This document shows positions 1 to 6,231 of a stretch of DNA of 15,104 bases, piece by piece. Positions within the stretch are counted from its first letter, which is position 1; each line of letters begins with the position of its first letter. A program made the translations under genes and the position numbers. The DNA is from Candidatus Hodarchaeota archaeon (GTDB lineage Archaea; Asgardarchaeota; Heimdallarchaeia; Hodarchaeales; Hodarchaeaceae), in assembly GCA_016840285.1 (NCBI GenBank), contig JAEOSR010000021.1:1-15104 (forward strand), read 5' to 3'. The notes beneath the pieces are model-generated. The model was not told the DNA's origin, did not search any database, and worked only from the letters and a program-made list of their open reading frames with translations.

Positions 1-1156
1 ACAAAAATCGTAGAGTATTCTCCTCTCTTATAATAAGCAATAAGATGCTGATGGATACAAATGCCGATGAAAGAATCAAAAGGAACTTCATGAGAACATC
101 TAATTCCAACTGAATAATAAAGAAACCTAAAACTATCAGAACAGTTTGATGTAGGATGTAAAAAGGGAGAACTAATTCATTGAGGACCTTACGATTTTTC
201 GAATCCCTATTTAGATACCTATATCCTAACCATAGAATAAACAATACACCACTCCAGGCAAAGGTTACTCTAATAACAAAAAAGACCACCTCGATATCTC
301 TAAATCGAATTATTCCATCGATAAGGAATACGATTATTAAAAAAGTAAGTGTAATGGCTATTGCTGTTATTCCGAATACCATTTTGATATATTTGCCAAG
401 AGTTTCCATCAATTGTCGATTAAATGCGAGAATAAATCCAAATATATAAAATAATAAATGAGAAAAAAGATTCCAACCACCAAATACGAGAGGGGTATCT
501 AGATACGCTTGTATTAGTTCAGAAAGTAGTACAAGTATGGGAAACAAAAATAGAACTTTTGGATTTTCCAGAAAGGACACAATTTTAGCTTGGTTCTTCT
601 CTTTACGCAGAAAGAGAAAAAAATTCATTGTAACCAATGAAAATAAGAAAAGTATCACCAAAAACCACAGGTGATTCCCAAATAATGCAAAATTTCCCCC
701 ATTTTCATAGATACCATTAAAGTATTCAAAAAAATAGAAATCTAAGAATGAACCTGAAAAGGCGTCTGCGTTCACACGTTCCAGATAAATCTGTAGAGGG
801 ATATGGGATATAATTCCAACGAAAAAGGGAATCATTAATCTAACAAATCTCATGGAAATATATTTCCTGCTTTCTATATTTCGTTTCTCCATCACACTAA
901 ACGCTATGAACGTACTCAGTCCAGCTATAAAGAAAAACAAGGGCATTCCTAGTACGGTTAAAAATGCGTAAGTAAATGTTGATATATTTGAATCTACTAC
1001 ATTATTTTTTAGATGCCAAGGCTCGCTACCGAAAAACATTGTAGAATGGTATAGGAAGACCAGTAGTATCGCGATGATTCTCAGCCAATCAAGATAATAT
1101 TTTCTCTTACCTAACTCATCATTTACTGTTTGTCCTTTTCCTTCAGAATTAATCAT
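1..1156 (-). CDS. Acyltransferase family 3 (OafA-like) membrane protein, C-terminus cut by window edge
   Basis: I translated this by hand from an ATG at 1154-1156; the frame stays open to base 1 (385 codons), so the C-terminus is missing. The N-terminus reads YYLDWLRIIAILLVFLYHS, with R26 and H37 forming the R-x10-H motif of acyltransferase-3 enzymes. Further family marks are HLWFLVILFLFSLV around residue 165 and LPFYILHQTVLIVLGF near the end. I count about ten hydrophobic segments, as usual for the family. Members move acetyl, succinyl or other acyl groups onto sugars or lipids at the membrane. The acceptor cannot be told from the sequence, and no glycan genes are visible nearby. A TATA-like TATTATAC on the minus strand near 1217-1225 could drive it. 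The family call is firm; the substrate is unknown. Confidence 0.9.
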   Translation of the reverse strand, partial: MINSEGKGQTVNDELGKRKYYLDWLRIIAILLVFLYHSTMFFGSEPWHLKNNVVDSNISTFTYAFLTVLGMPLFFFIAGLSTFIAFSVMEKRNIESRKYISMRFVRLMIPFFVGIISHIPLQIYLERVNADAFSGSFLDFYFFEYFNGIYENGGNFALFGNHLWFLVILFLFSLVTMNFFLFLRKEKNQAKIVSFLENPKVLFLFPILVLLSELIQAYLDTPLVFGGWNLFSHLLFYIFGFILAFNRQLMETLGKYIKMVFGITAIAITLTFLIIVFLIDGIIRFRDIEVVFFVIRVTFAWSGVLFILWLGYRYLNRDSKNRKVLNELVLPFYILHQTVLIVLGFFIIQLELDVLMKFLLILSSAFVSISILLLIIREENTLRFL

Positions 1157-1592
1157 GAAAACACGGCTCTTTTTTTGTTTACTTAATGCTAATGGAATTA
1201 AATTGTGAATCAGAAGTATAATACTATTTTGATTTTTGAGGGTTTGTGAGTTGTGAGTTATAAGGGTTTGTCGAAAAACGAATTTTTTCAGCCACTGAAT
1301 AAATCTTTTAGTCTGAGTTTCAGGAATAGAAATCCGTTTCTTCTACTCCTCCGATTTAACTTTTGAAGAATTTAAATAGTTCCAAACTCCTCTTTATTGA
1401 ACACATAATTTGATTTTTCGATATAAACTCATACTAGTGCTTCAATCGTGAAATTCCAAGCTAAATTGGAAATCAGCTAATAATTGAAATAATGAAATTC
1501 AATTTACATTACACGTTGGTTATACGACAATTAACTTAGACTCAACAACTCAAAATTCTTATTAAAAATTTATTTTATCTTATTATTTGGTC
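1157..1592. other. AT-rich intergenic region between acyltransferase gene and tRNA
   Basis: No convincing gene is seen here. The left part should hold the promoter of the leftward acyltransferase gene. A nine-base direct repeat AGGGTTTGT occurs at 1239-1247 and 1263-1271 with GTGAGTTGTGAGTTA between. The right part is very AT-rich and leads into the tRNA promoter. I see no tRNA-like or other structured RNA in it. Confidence 0.5.
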
Positions 1593-1598
1593 AAAAAA

Positions 1599-1608
1599 AG
1601 TATTATTT
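1599..1608 (+). promoter_or_regulatory. Possible TATA box of tRNA-Val
   Basis: AGTATTATTT follows an A-rich stretch that could act as the BRE and lies about 20-25 bases before the tRNA. The spacing is slightly short. An alternative AT box is at 1569-1578. Confidence 0.35.
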
Positions 1609-1624
1609 GATCTAGAAATGTCCT

Positions 1625-1698
1625 GGGCCGGTGGTCTAGCCTGGTATGACTCCGCTCTCACACAGCGGAAATCGATGGTTCAAATCCGTCCCGGCCCA
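1625..1698 (+). tRNA. tRNA-Val, anticodon CAC
   Basis: The 74-nt sequence folds as a standard tRNA. The acceptor stem is GGGCCGG/CCGGCCC, followed by T8 G9. The D arm closes with GTC/GAC around AGCCTGGT. The anticodon stem is CCGCT/AGCGG with loop CTCACAC, so the anticodon is CAC and reads GTG valine codons. The variable loop is AAATC. The T arm is GATGG/CCGTC around TTCAAAT. The discriminator is A1698. The next bases are TTG, so CCA is not encoded and must be added after transcription, as in many archaea. I see no intron. Confidence 0.96.
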
Positions 1699-1701
1699 TT
1701 G

Positions 1702-1726
1702 TTATTTTCTGTTTTGGAGAATTTTT
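1702..1726 (+). terminator. T-rich end downstream of the tRNA
   Basis: Several T-runs (TTATTTT, GTTTT, ATTTTT) follow the tRNA within 30 bases, as in archaeal oligo-T termination. They run up to the 3' end of the opposing MutS-like gene. Confidence 0.4.
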
Positions 1727-1727
1727 A

Positions 1728-3938
1728 TTAAGATTCAAAGGCTTTTAATATATAAGAATATATTTCTTTCTCATCGCCTTTTGATATTTGTTGCAATCTT
1801 CTGACAATCAATTCTGGTGTGGATTTCGCATATTTATAGTAGATAGGGGTCCTATTCACAATAAGTTCTAAATCTTTTGAAAGTCCTTGCGCTTCGATTC
1901 CATCGATTCGCAGCTTTTCCTTGGTATATTTTGCAATTAATTGAGCTAAATGAGTTACGAATACCCCGACAGAGTTTGGTGACCGACCTAGTAGGTCTAA
2001 AAAGGCTGCTATTACCCGAGCGGACGCGCCTGGCTCCGACATGCTCTCCATTTCATCAGCTAGTACTAATCGCGAATTAGGGCTCATGATCATCTTAGAT
2101 AATGTCCGTAACGTGGTTTCAAAAGCACCAGCATCCATCTGCCCCGAGGCTTTCCGATAATAATGTAATTCATTAAAACCTCCGAAAATGGCTTGTTTAC
2201 AAGGAATTGGGAGCCCCATCTGCCCTAGGATGACCAATATGGCAATAGTAACAATTAGTGTAGTCTTTCCTCCACTATTTGCACCTGAAAGAAGGATTAT
2301 ACGTTCACCCTCTACGCTACTGGCAATCTTACTAATTTCTCCTACTGCATATGAGACTGGTTCAACTTTCAAAATTCCCCGTTGTTCTTGTTGAATCAAA
2401 AACAGATTTCTACTTTCTTCCACAAGGAGTCCAGTGCCCTGACCCTCAATAAGTCGGGGTAGAACCAGGTTATAGGAGTGAGAGAATTTACCAATCATTA
2501 AAAGAAAATCTAACTCTAACAAATAATTCAATGCAGTTTTGGCAACAGTTTCAAATCGCTTCAGAGATTTGGCTAATGTAACTTTAAGTTCAAAAGCTTT
2601 AATTGCTCTAGACTGTCGTAAATAGTTTTTTATACGATTAACAACATCATCTACAGGATCGACAGGATATTGAAGTTCTCTTGGGAAAATTCCCGTGAGA
2701 TAATCTGTTTCATCATTTCTCAAATCTAATTTCTTAACGAGTTTTTCCTCGGCTTTTGTCACAATCTCTTCTACGGCTAAATATAGTTCGTCATCCAGAT
2801 ATTCACGTAATTCTGCCTTTCCACTATCCCCGGAGTATCTCTCATCCTCTCCCATACCTTTGAGAAGAGCGAGAATCTTTTCTCCTTCTAAGTGAACAGT
2901 GGTATCTTGAAGTGTTTTCTCTAGCTCCTCATTTAACATCAGCAGAACTTCACTTAAATTGTTATCAAAGGTCTGTTCTGCCTTTAAAAGACGTGAATAT
3001 TCTTCGTTAAAGAGTTGTGCTGGTTCACCTGACTCTTCTAGATTTAAAAGCTCATTACCCATCTCAATGAGCATTTCAAGATCTAATTCCCCAAGGAACA
3101 GGATTAACTCTAATGGAGAAATAGTTTTAAGTAATTTGGCGATTCTAGAAATTGACTCGAGGGTTTTTTTATTACTTGCAAAGAATTTTAGGGTTTTTTC
3201 TGGGATTATCCTAATTAAATCATTACGTTGAGTCTCTGAAATTGTAATTGCATTAGATACTGCTTCTTCAAGTAAAAAATCTGAACCAATCCAAATAACT
3301 TCATCGTAGCTTCCAATAAATTCTGAAATTTGTTCAACCTCTTCGATAAAGAGTATTTCACAATGATCACCAATCTCATTAGCTATTAGTTCTTCATAAA
3401 TCTGCTTATCCGCAGTTGCTATGACTCGTGAAGCTGTATCTAATTGATCTAATTGTTCCTTCAGAGGTGAAAGGTTCCTGAGTAGTTTATCATAATCTTT
3501 AAAAGAATAAGGAGAGTTTGTTATTAAAGATACTAGTTTCTGCGCGTGTTGGGTAGTTTTTTGTCTCATCTTAATTTTATTTAAAGCTGAAATTGGTAAT
3601 GGAAAGAACAAATACAGCTTGGATCTTGAATAGGCAGTATTAGCAAATTTTGAGATAATATCTATAGTTCGATTATAAAGTAGGATGGCGTCCTCTGTTT
3701 TCAAGAAATTCTGGAGCTGCTCCCCAGTTTCCTGAAAATGAAGGTTACGACACATACTCAGAGCAAATCTTTCCCCAATTCCCTCGATAGAGGATATTTC
3801 TGCTATTCGAGATTGACGTAATGCCGCGAGAGCGTCGCTTTCGCTTCTAAAATATGCCTTCAGTTTTTCTTCCACTGATGGGCCAATTCCACGTATATTT
3901 ATCAGGCGTGTAGGGCGGTCGGCCGATGCTCTATTCAC
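1728..3938 (-). CDS. HhH-containing MutS-family (MutS2-like) ATPase
   Basis: This 736-residue protein begins with two helix-hairpin-helix units (about residues 11-30, with GIGP, and 43-66, with GIGE), which bind DNA backbone. A long helical middle (about 75-520) fits the MutS lever and clamp. The C-terminal MutS ATPase has a Walker A GANSGGKTT (552-560), a signature-loop region SGQMDAGAFETTL (598-610), a Walker B RLVLADE (623-629) and an H-loop THLAQL (662-667). The N-terminal mismatch-recognition domain of MutS1 is absent, and there is no C-terminal Smr nuclease domain as in bacterial MutS2. It is therefore probably not a classical mismatch sensor; relatives act on branched DNA or recombination intermediates. 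The start is GTG (3936-3938), with GGTGA a few bases upstream. The tRNA lies just beyond its 3' end on the other strand. Confidence 0.88.
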   Translation of the reverse strand: MNRASADRPTRLINIRGIGPSVEEKLKAYFRSESDALAALRQSRIAEISSIEGIGERFALSMCRNLHFQETGEQLQNFLKTEDAILLYNRTIDIISKFANTAYSRSKLYLFFPLPISALNKIKMRQKTTQHAQKLVSLITNSPYSFKDYDKLLRNLSPLKEQLDQLDTASRVIATADKQIYEELIANEIGDHCEILFIEEVEQISEFIGSYDEVIWIGSDFLLEEAVSNAITISETQRNDLIRIIPEKTLKFFASNKKTLESISRIAKLLKTISPLELILFLGELDLEMLIEMGNELLNLEESGEPAQLFNEEYSRLLKAEQTFDNNLSEVLLMLNEELEKTLQDTTVHLEGEKILALLKGMGEDERYSGDSGKAELREYLDDELYLAVEEIVTKAEEKLVKKLDLRNDETDYLTGIFPRELQYPVDPVDDVVNRIKNYLRQSRAIKAFELKVTLAKSLKRFETVAKTALNYLLELDFLLMIGKFSHSYNLVLPRLIEGQGTGLLVEESRNLFLIQQEQRGILKVEPVSYAVGEISKIASSVEGERIILLSGANSGGKTTLIVTIAILVILGQMGLPIPCKQAIFGGFNELHYYRKASGQMDAGAFETTLRTLSKMIMSPNSRLVLADEMESMSEPGASARVIAAFLDLLGRSPNSVGVFVTHLAQLIAKYTKEKLRIDGIEAQGLSKDLELIVNRTPIYYKYAKSTPELIVRRLQQISKGDEKEIYSYILKAFES

Positions 3939-4226
3939 ATTTTTTCACCAGTCGTCAGTGTGCTCCTTATTTTAGTCATTTTACATAAACTTAGTTATTA
4001 AGCATTTTGCCGTTTTTTCCTTGAATAAATCAGCTGGAATTATTCTTTGGGAATTATAGCTCATAGATTAGTGTTAAAATTGATTGTATTTATAGGATGC
4101 TTGGAACTTCTTCATGAAAAATGAATCAAATACAATGAAGTATTTACTATATTTTTGGTCATTTTATCTCAGAGTGAAATTTTAGAACAATTTTAATTCT
4201 CAAGAATGGGAATTATATAATTCAGG
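3939..4226. other. Divergent intergenic region, MutS-like gene / small protein gene
   Basis: The region is AT-rich and must contain both divergent promoters. A TTATATAA box lies at about 4212-4219 on the plus strand, and CTTCAT/ATGAAG arms flank part of 4110-4140. I see no gene. Confidence 0.4.
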
Positions 4227-4607
4227 GTGTTAAACAAATCATGTTTTAATAGTCAAGTGTTATCAAATGCTGATTTAGCTTATTATCCCTTTCAAGTCAA
4301 CGTCTACAAGCTTTCTTTTCTCAATGTTTTGAAGAATGAAGGAAGAATCTCTATTAGTCGTTATAAAGAACTTTTCAAATTTCAGAGTGAAAACCAATCA
4401 CAATTCATCATTGAACTAGTAATTCCTACGAAAGTGAATGAAAAACTTTTACGACTTGGAGAGGTAGCAAATGCTGCAAAAACGACAGTCCAGAGAGAGA
4501 TACGAAAATTATTGAAATTCAATCCTGAGGATGCTCATTTGATCAAGAAAACTATTTTAGAAAAGATTTTAGAAAGACAGTCGTTGAATAAAAAAAGCTC
4601 TAGATAA
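4227..4607 (+). CDS. Small protein with possible ribbon-helix-helix segment
   Basis: This 126-residue basic protein matches no family I can name. Residues 60-98 look like a ribbon-helix-helix DNA-binding unit. A short strand (FIIELVIP, 60-67) leads into helix NEKLLRLGEVANA (71-83), then a turn at KTT and a second helix VQREIRKLLKF (88-98). A Lys-rich helix closes the chain (106-126). The fit is by pattern only, and the ordinary RHH strand comes at the N-terminus, not after 60 residues. The start is a GTG at 4227 with no clear ribosome site, and TTATATAA lies only about 10 bases upstream. A second in-frame GTG at 4257 would fit that TATA box better. It stands alone between two divergent or convergent neighbours. 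A regulator role is a guess. Confidence 0.6.
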   Translation: MLNKSCFNSQVLSNADLAYYPFQVNVYKLSFLNVLKNEGRISISRYKELFKFQSENQSQFIIELVIPTKVNEKLLRLGEVANAAKTTVQREIRKLLKFNPEDAHLIKKTILEKILERQSLNKKSSR

Positions 4608-4627
4608 TAGTAGACAATTATTGGGAC

Positions 4628-4640
4628 TTTTTTGACTTTT
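4628..4640 (+). terminator. Oligo-T terminator of the small protein gene
   Basis: TTTTTT followed by GACTTTT lies 21 bases after the stop codon, the usual archaeal oligo-T pattern. Confidence 0.5.
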
Positions 4641-4753
4641 CCCTAATAACTGAATCCGATTTTGTTTATAGATTTATCAAATACCTTGAATTTGAATTAC
4701 GCTCAAAGTAGGTTCCATTCATGTTTGATTGTCAATTTGAGAGAATTCAGTAT

Positions 4754-4768
4754 AACTTTTTGAAAGTT
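4754..4768. repeat. Short perfect inverted repeat after the SNM1-like gene
   Basis: AACTTT-TTG-AAAGTT can form a six-pair hairpin. It begins 11 bases beyond the stop of the leftward nuclease gene, so it may help define that transcript's 3' end. Confidence 0.35.
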
Positions 4769-4778
4769 TATAATTTCT

Positions 4779-5690
4779 TCAGATTTTTTCGATTCTTTTT
4801 GCTTTAGCTAACTCAATGAATTTATGAACCTCAGAATATGAACAGTGATCTGAGTAAGGAAAAAAACTCACATCTAAATGCTTTTGGTGTAAGCGCGAGG
4901 CCCATCCAGTAGGAGAGATTCTTAGGGCTTCAGACATCTTATCATGATATTGTTTATCTATTCCATGAAACTTTTCTACCATTCGACGACTACCGACGAA
5001 TACTCCTGAGTCTTTATCACTGGTAAAAATATCCCAATCTCCTCCAATTTCTTTATAGGTTTTTACTTTGAGATCTGATGCCCAAATTTTCACCTTCAAC
5101 GCTTCACTGATTGTTTTGAGGAGTAGTTCTTTCCCAATTTGATATGAGGATATCCAGACATCTCTCGCTGGATAATTTCCCTCTGATAGAATTAATGTAA
5201 TGATTTCCGAAATTATTTCTTCTCTTGAAGGAAATCGAAATATTGGATCAATTCCATAGGTATAATCAACCCAGAGATGATTTGCTCCTTGAATTAACCT
5301 GAGTTCATCCAAAATCGGAGACCCTAACCTAAAATCACCTGTGTAAACTTCTTTCAATCCATCTTTTGATTCAATAACAAAAGCTAGGCTGCCCAAGCAG
5401 TGATTAGCATCTATAGCGTGAACAATGAAGTGGTCGAAGTCTAACGATTGACTAGATCTGATTTCAAGACATTTTTCTTGAGGAATTCCGTAGAGTACCC
5501 TGATAACTGCTGCTGTTTCTTTGGAACAGACTATTGTAACATCGGGATCAGATAAGCTTGATCGGAGACCAGATGTATGGTCAGAATGAGCGTGAGACAA
5601 GAAAAAAAATCCTGAAGATGGTTTCCGTGAAGCACCCCTGCTAAATGGGAATTCATCAAAGTAGCTTTGAGCTATTGAAGAGAATACCAT
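4779..5690 (-). CDS. SNM1/Artemis-like metallo-beta-lactamase (beta-CASP) nuclease
   Basis: This 303-residue protein carries the motif set of SNM1/Pso2-type nucleases. HAHSDH (33-38) binds the metals, DANHCLGS (94-101) matches the DANHCPG motif almost exactly, and YTGDFR (116-121) supplies the bridging Asp. The beta-CASP part has VDYTYG (141-146), SYQIGKE (182-188), PTGWAS (260-265) and a final PYSDHCSYSE (278-287). SNM1 enzymes degrade or trim DNA 5' ends in crosslink and double-strand-break repair. The other beta-CASP branch, CPSF73-like RNA nucleases, has different motif 3 and C-terminal residues, so the SNM1 assignment is favoured. The chain ends soon after motif C, without the IPTV-type extension seen in eukaryotic SNM1, and I found no frameshift. 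ATG 5688-5690 follows GGAGA at good spacing. It lies downstream of the 5S gene on the same strand, 274 bases away. Confidence 0.88.
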   Translation of the reverse strand: MVFSSIAQSYFDEFPFSRGASRKPSSGFFFLSHAHSDHTSGLRSSLSDPDVTIVCSKETAAVIRVLYGIPQEKCLEIRSSQSLDFDHFIVHAIDANHCLGSLAFVIESKDGLKEVYTGDFRLGSPILDELRLIQGANHLWVDYTYGIDPIFRFPSREEIISEIITLILSEGNYPARDVWISSYQIGKELLLKTISEALKVKIWASDLKVKTYKEIGGDWDIFTSDKDSGVFVGSRRMVEKFHGIDKQYHDKMSEALRISPTGWASRLHQKHLDVSFFPYSDHCSYSEVHKFIELAKAKRIEKI

Positions 5691-5904
5691 TTAACGTCTC
5701 CATTGATTTAAGATTGGTGTGAGAAAACCACATTAGATTTAGGCAATTGAAGGATAACAGCTATAATATCAGAAGTATGTTATATTTTTATTTGACGTTA
5801 TTATGAAGATCAAAAACACTTCATTTCAATTCATAATATATTAATTATCCCTACATTACTGAAATCAAGATGAATTAGCGAAAATTAATAAGATAAGTAG
5901 TTAA

Positions 5905-5935
5905 TTGACAAAAATAATATATTAAAAGAGGTGAA
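5905..5935 (-). terminator. Possible T-rich end of the 5S transcript
   Basis: Read on the minus strand, the sequence just past the precursor stem gives CTCTTTTAATATATTATTTT, a T-rich run expected of an archaeal terminator. There is no separate hairpin. Confidence 0.35.
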
Positions 5936-5954
5936 TCTTGCGCGTAATAATAAG

Positions 5955-6099
5955 GAGACTCTGTTTCCGGGTTCGGAACGAGACCGGGTGTAACCTAGGC
6001 CCTTTGGCCGAGCAATACTCAGCTTTTCGATGTTCCCGTTGGCTCGCGCACAACAGTACAAACCGAAACGGAACCTAACTTAACTTCCGGCAGAGTCTC
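5955..6099 (-). other. Bulge-helix-bulge splice motif that would circularize the 5S rRNA
   Basis: Arms at 6099-6082 and 5974-5955 form a near-canonical hBHBh' motif. Outer helix: GAGACTCTG (6099-6091) with CAGAGTCTC (5963-5955), nine pairs. Central helix: CCGG (6090-6087) with CCGG (5970-5967), four pairs. Bulges: AAA (5966-5964) on the 3' strand and AA, or AAG if G6084 is unpaired, on the 5' strand (from 6086). Inner helix: GTT (6084-6082) with AAC (5973-5971). On each strand the bulge follows the central helix, as in archaeal tRNA introns. Cuts after the second bulge base fall between 6085/6084 and 5965/5964. The expected enzymes are EndA splicing endonuclease and RtcB ligase, neither encoded here. 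No base changes have been compared across genomes, so the motif rests on one sequence. Confidence 0.82.
5965..6084 (-). rRNA. rrf: Circularly permuted 5S rRNA
   Basis: On the minus strand the 3' half of a 5S rRNA comes first: GGAAGTTAAG, then GTACTG and GTGCGCGAGCC. The 5' half follows: GTTACACCCGGTCTC, then TTCCGAACCCGGAA. All five helices form. Helix I is GCUGAG/CUCGGC, closed by a UAUUG loop where a normal gene has its two ends (6023-6007). Helix II is CCUAG (5999-5995) with UUAGG (6078-6074). Helix III is CCGG (5987-5984) with CCGG (5970-5967) around a 13-base loop C. Helix IV is CUGUUG (6056-6051) with CAACGG (6041-6036) under the loop UGCGCGAGC. Helix V is UUUCGGU (6068-6062) with AUCGAAA (6031-6025), and loop E bases GUA and GAAC are present. 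The predicted mature molecule is a 120-nt circle, the usual 5S length. It stands alone, unlinked to 16S or 23S. I know of permuted 5S genes in some mitochondria and permuted SRP RNA in Thermoproteus, but of no archaeal permuted 5S. Confidence 0.93.
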
Positions 6100-6156
6100 G
6101 CATGTTATTAGCGCCTTGTTTGTAAAACAAACCAAAAGGAGCGCTTTCAAGAGTCC

Positions 6157-6168
6157 TTAAATATTTTA
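6157..6168 (-). promoter_or_regulatory. TATA box for the 5S precursor, possibly shared with mptE
   Basis: TAAAATATTTAA on the minus strand would place the 5S start near 6137, about 20 bases before the precursor stem. The box is nearly symmetric. On the plus strand it would start transcription near 6190, in front of the mptE ATG at 6232. It may therefore serve both directions. No BRE is obvious. Confidence 0.55.
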
Positions 6169-6231
6169 TTTGTGGTCAAAGGACTTTGCTTAAATATTAA
6201 ATTAGACATTTTTTTACCAGAGATTTTTGGG

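Larger units (their letters stand above)
5940..6114 (-). other. Precursor stem enclosing the permuted 5S rRNA
   Basis: Outside the splice motif the two flanks pair again. GCGC (6114-6111) pairs with GCGC (5943-5940), and TAATAA (6110-6105) pairs with TTATTA (within 5953-5945). An internal loop CATGC/CTTA separates this from the nine-pair inner stem. Together they bring the ends of the gene together in the precursor. A further small hairpin, GTTTGT-TTT-ACAAAC, lies at 6132-6118 in the leader. Confidence 0.7.

Noticed and set aside
180..449. Rightward 89-residue frame
   Set aside because: It lies antisense to the acyltransferase gene, whose motifs and membrane helices are clear.
1239..1271. 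Direct repeat AGGGTTTGT as a repeat array
   Set aside because: Only two copies, 15 bases apart, with no third copy or spacer pattern; chance is enough in this AT-rich gap.
4700..4779. Frameshift truncating the SNM1-like C-terminus
   Set aside because: No other frame past the stop gives the expected IPTV-type extension, so the short end appears genuine.
5965..6084. 5S rRNA pseudogene, or normal 5S with an insertion as in Halococcus
   Set aside because: The halves are in reversed order, not interrupted, and no second copy of either half is nearby. Helices, loops and length are intact, which decay would not preserve.
5941..6114. 5S rRNA read from the plus strand
   Set aside because: Conserved single-stranded bases (CCGAAC, GUUAAG, GUGCGCGAG) appear only on the minus strand, as does the promoter/T-run arrangement.
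5940..6150. SRP RNA or RNase P RNA
   Set aside because: The GC-rich structured block first suggested these, but it is too short for SRP RNA and lacks its GNAR domain. It also lacks RNase P core motifs. All five 5S helices fit instead.
6172..6231. GTG at 6172 as the start of the MptE-like gene
   Set aside because: The extra 20 residues have no family counterpart, lie nearly on a TATA-like box, and the ATG at 6232 gives the typical MptE N-terminus.
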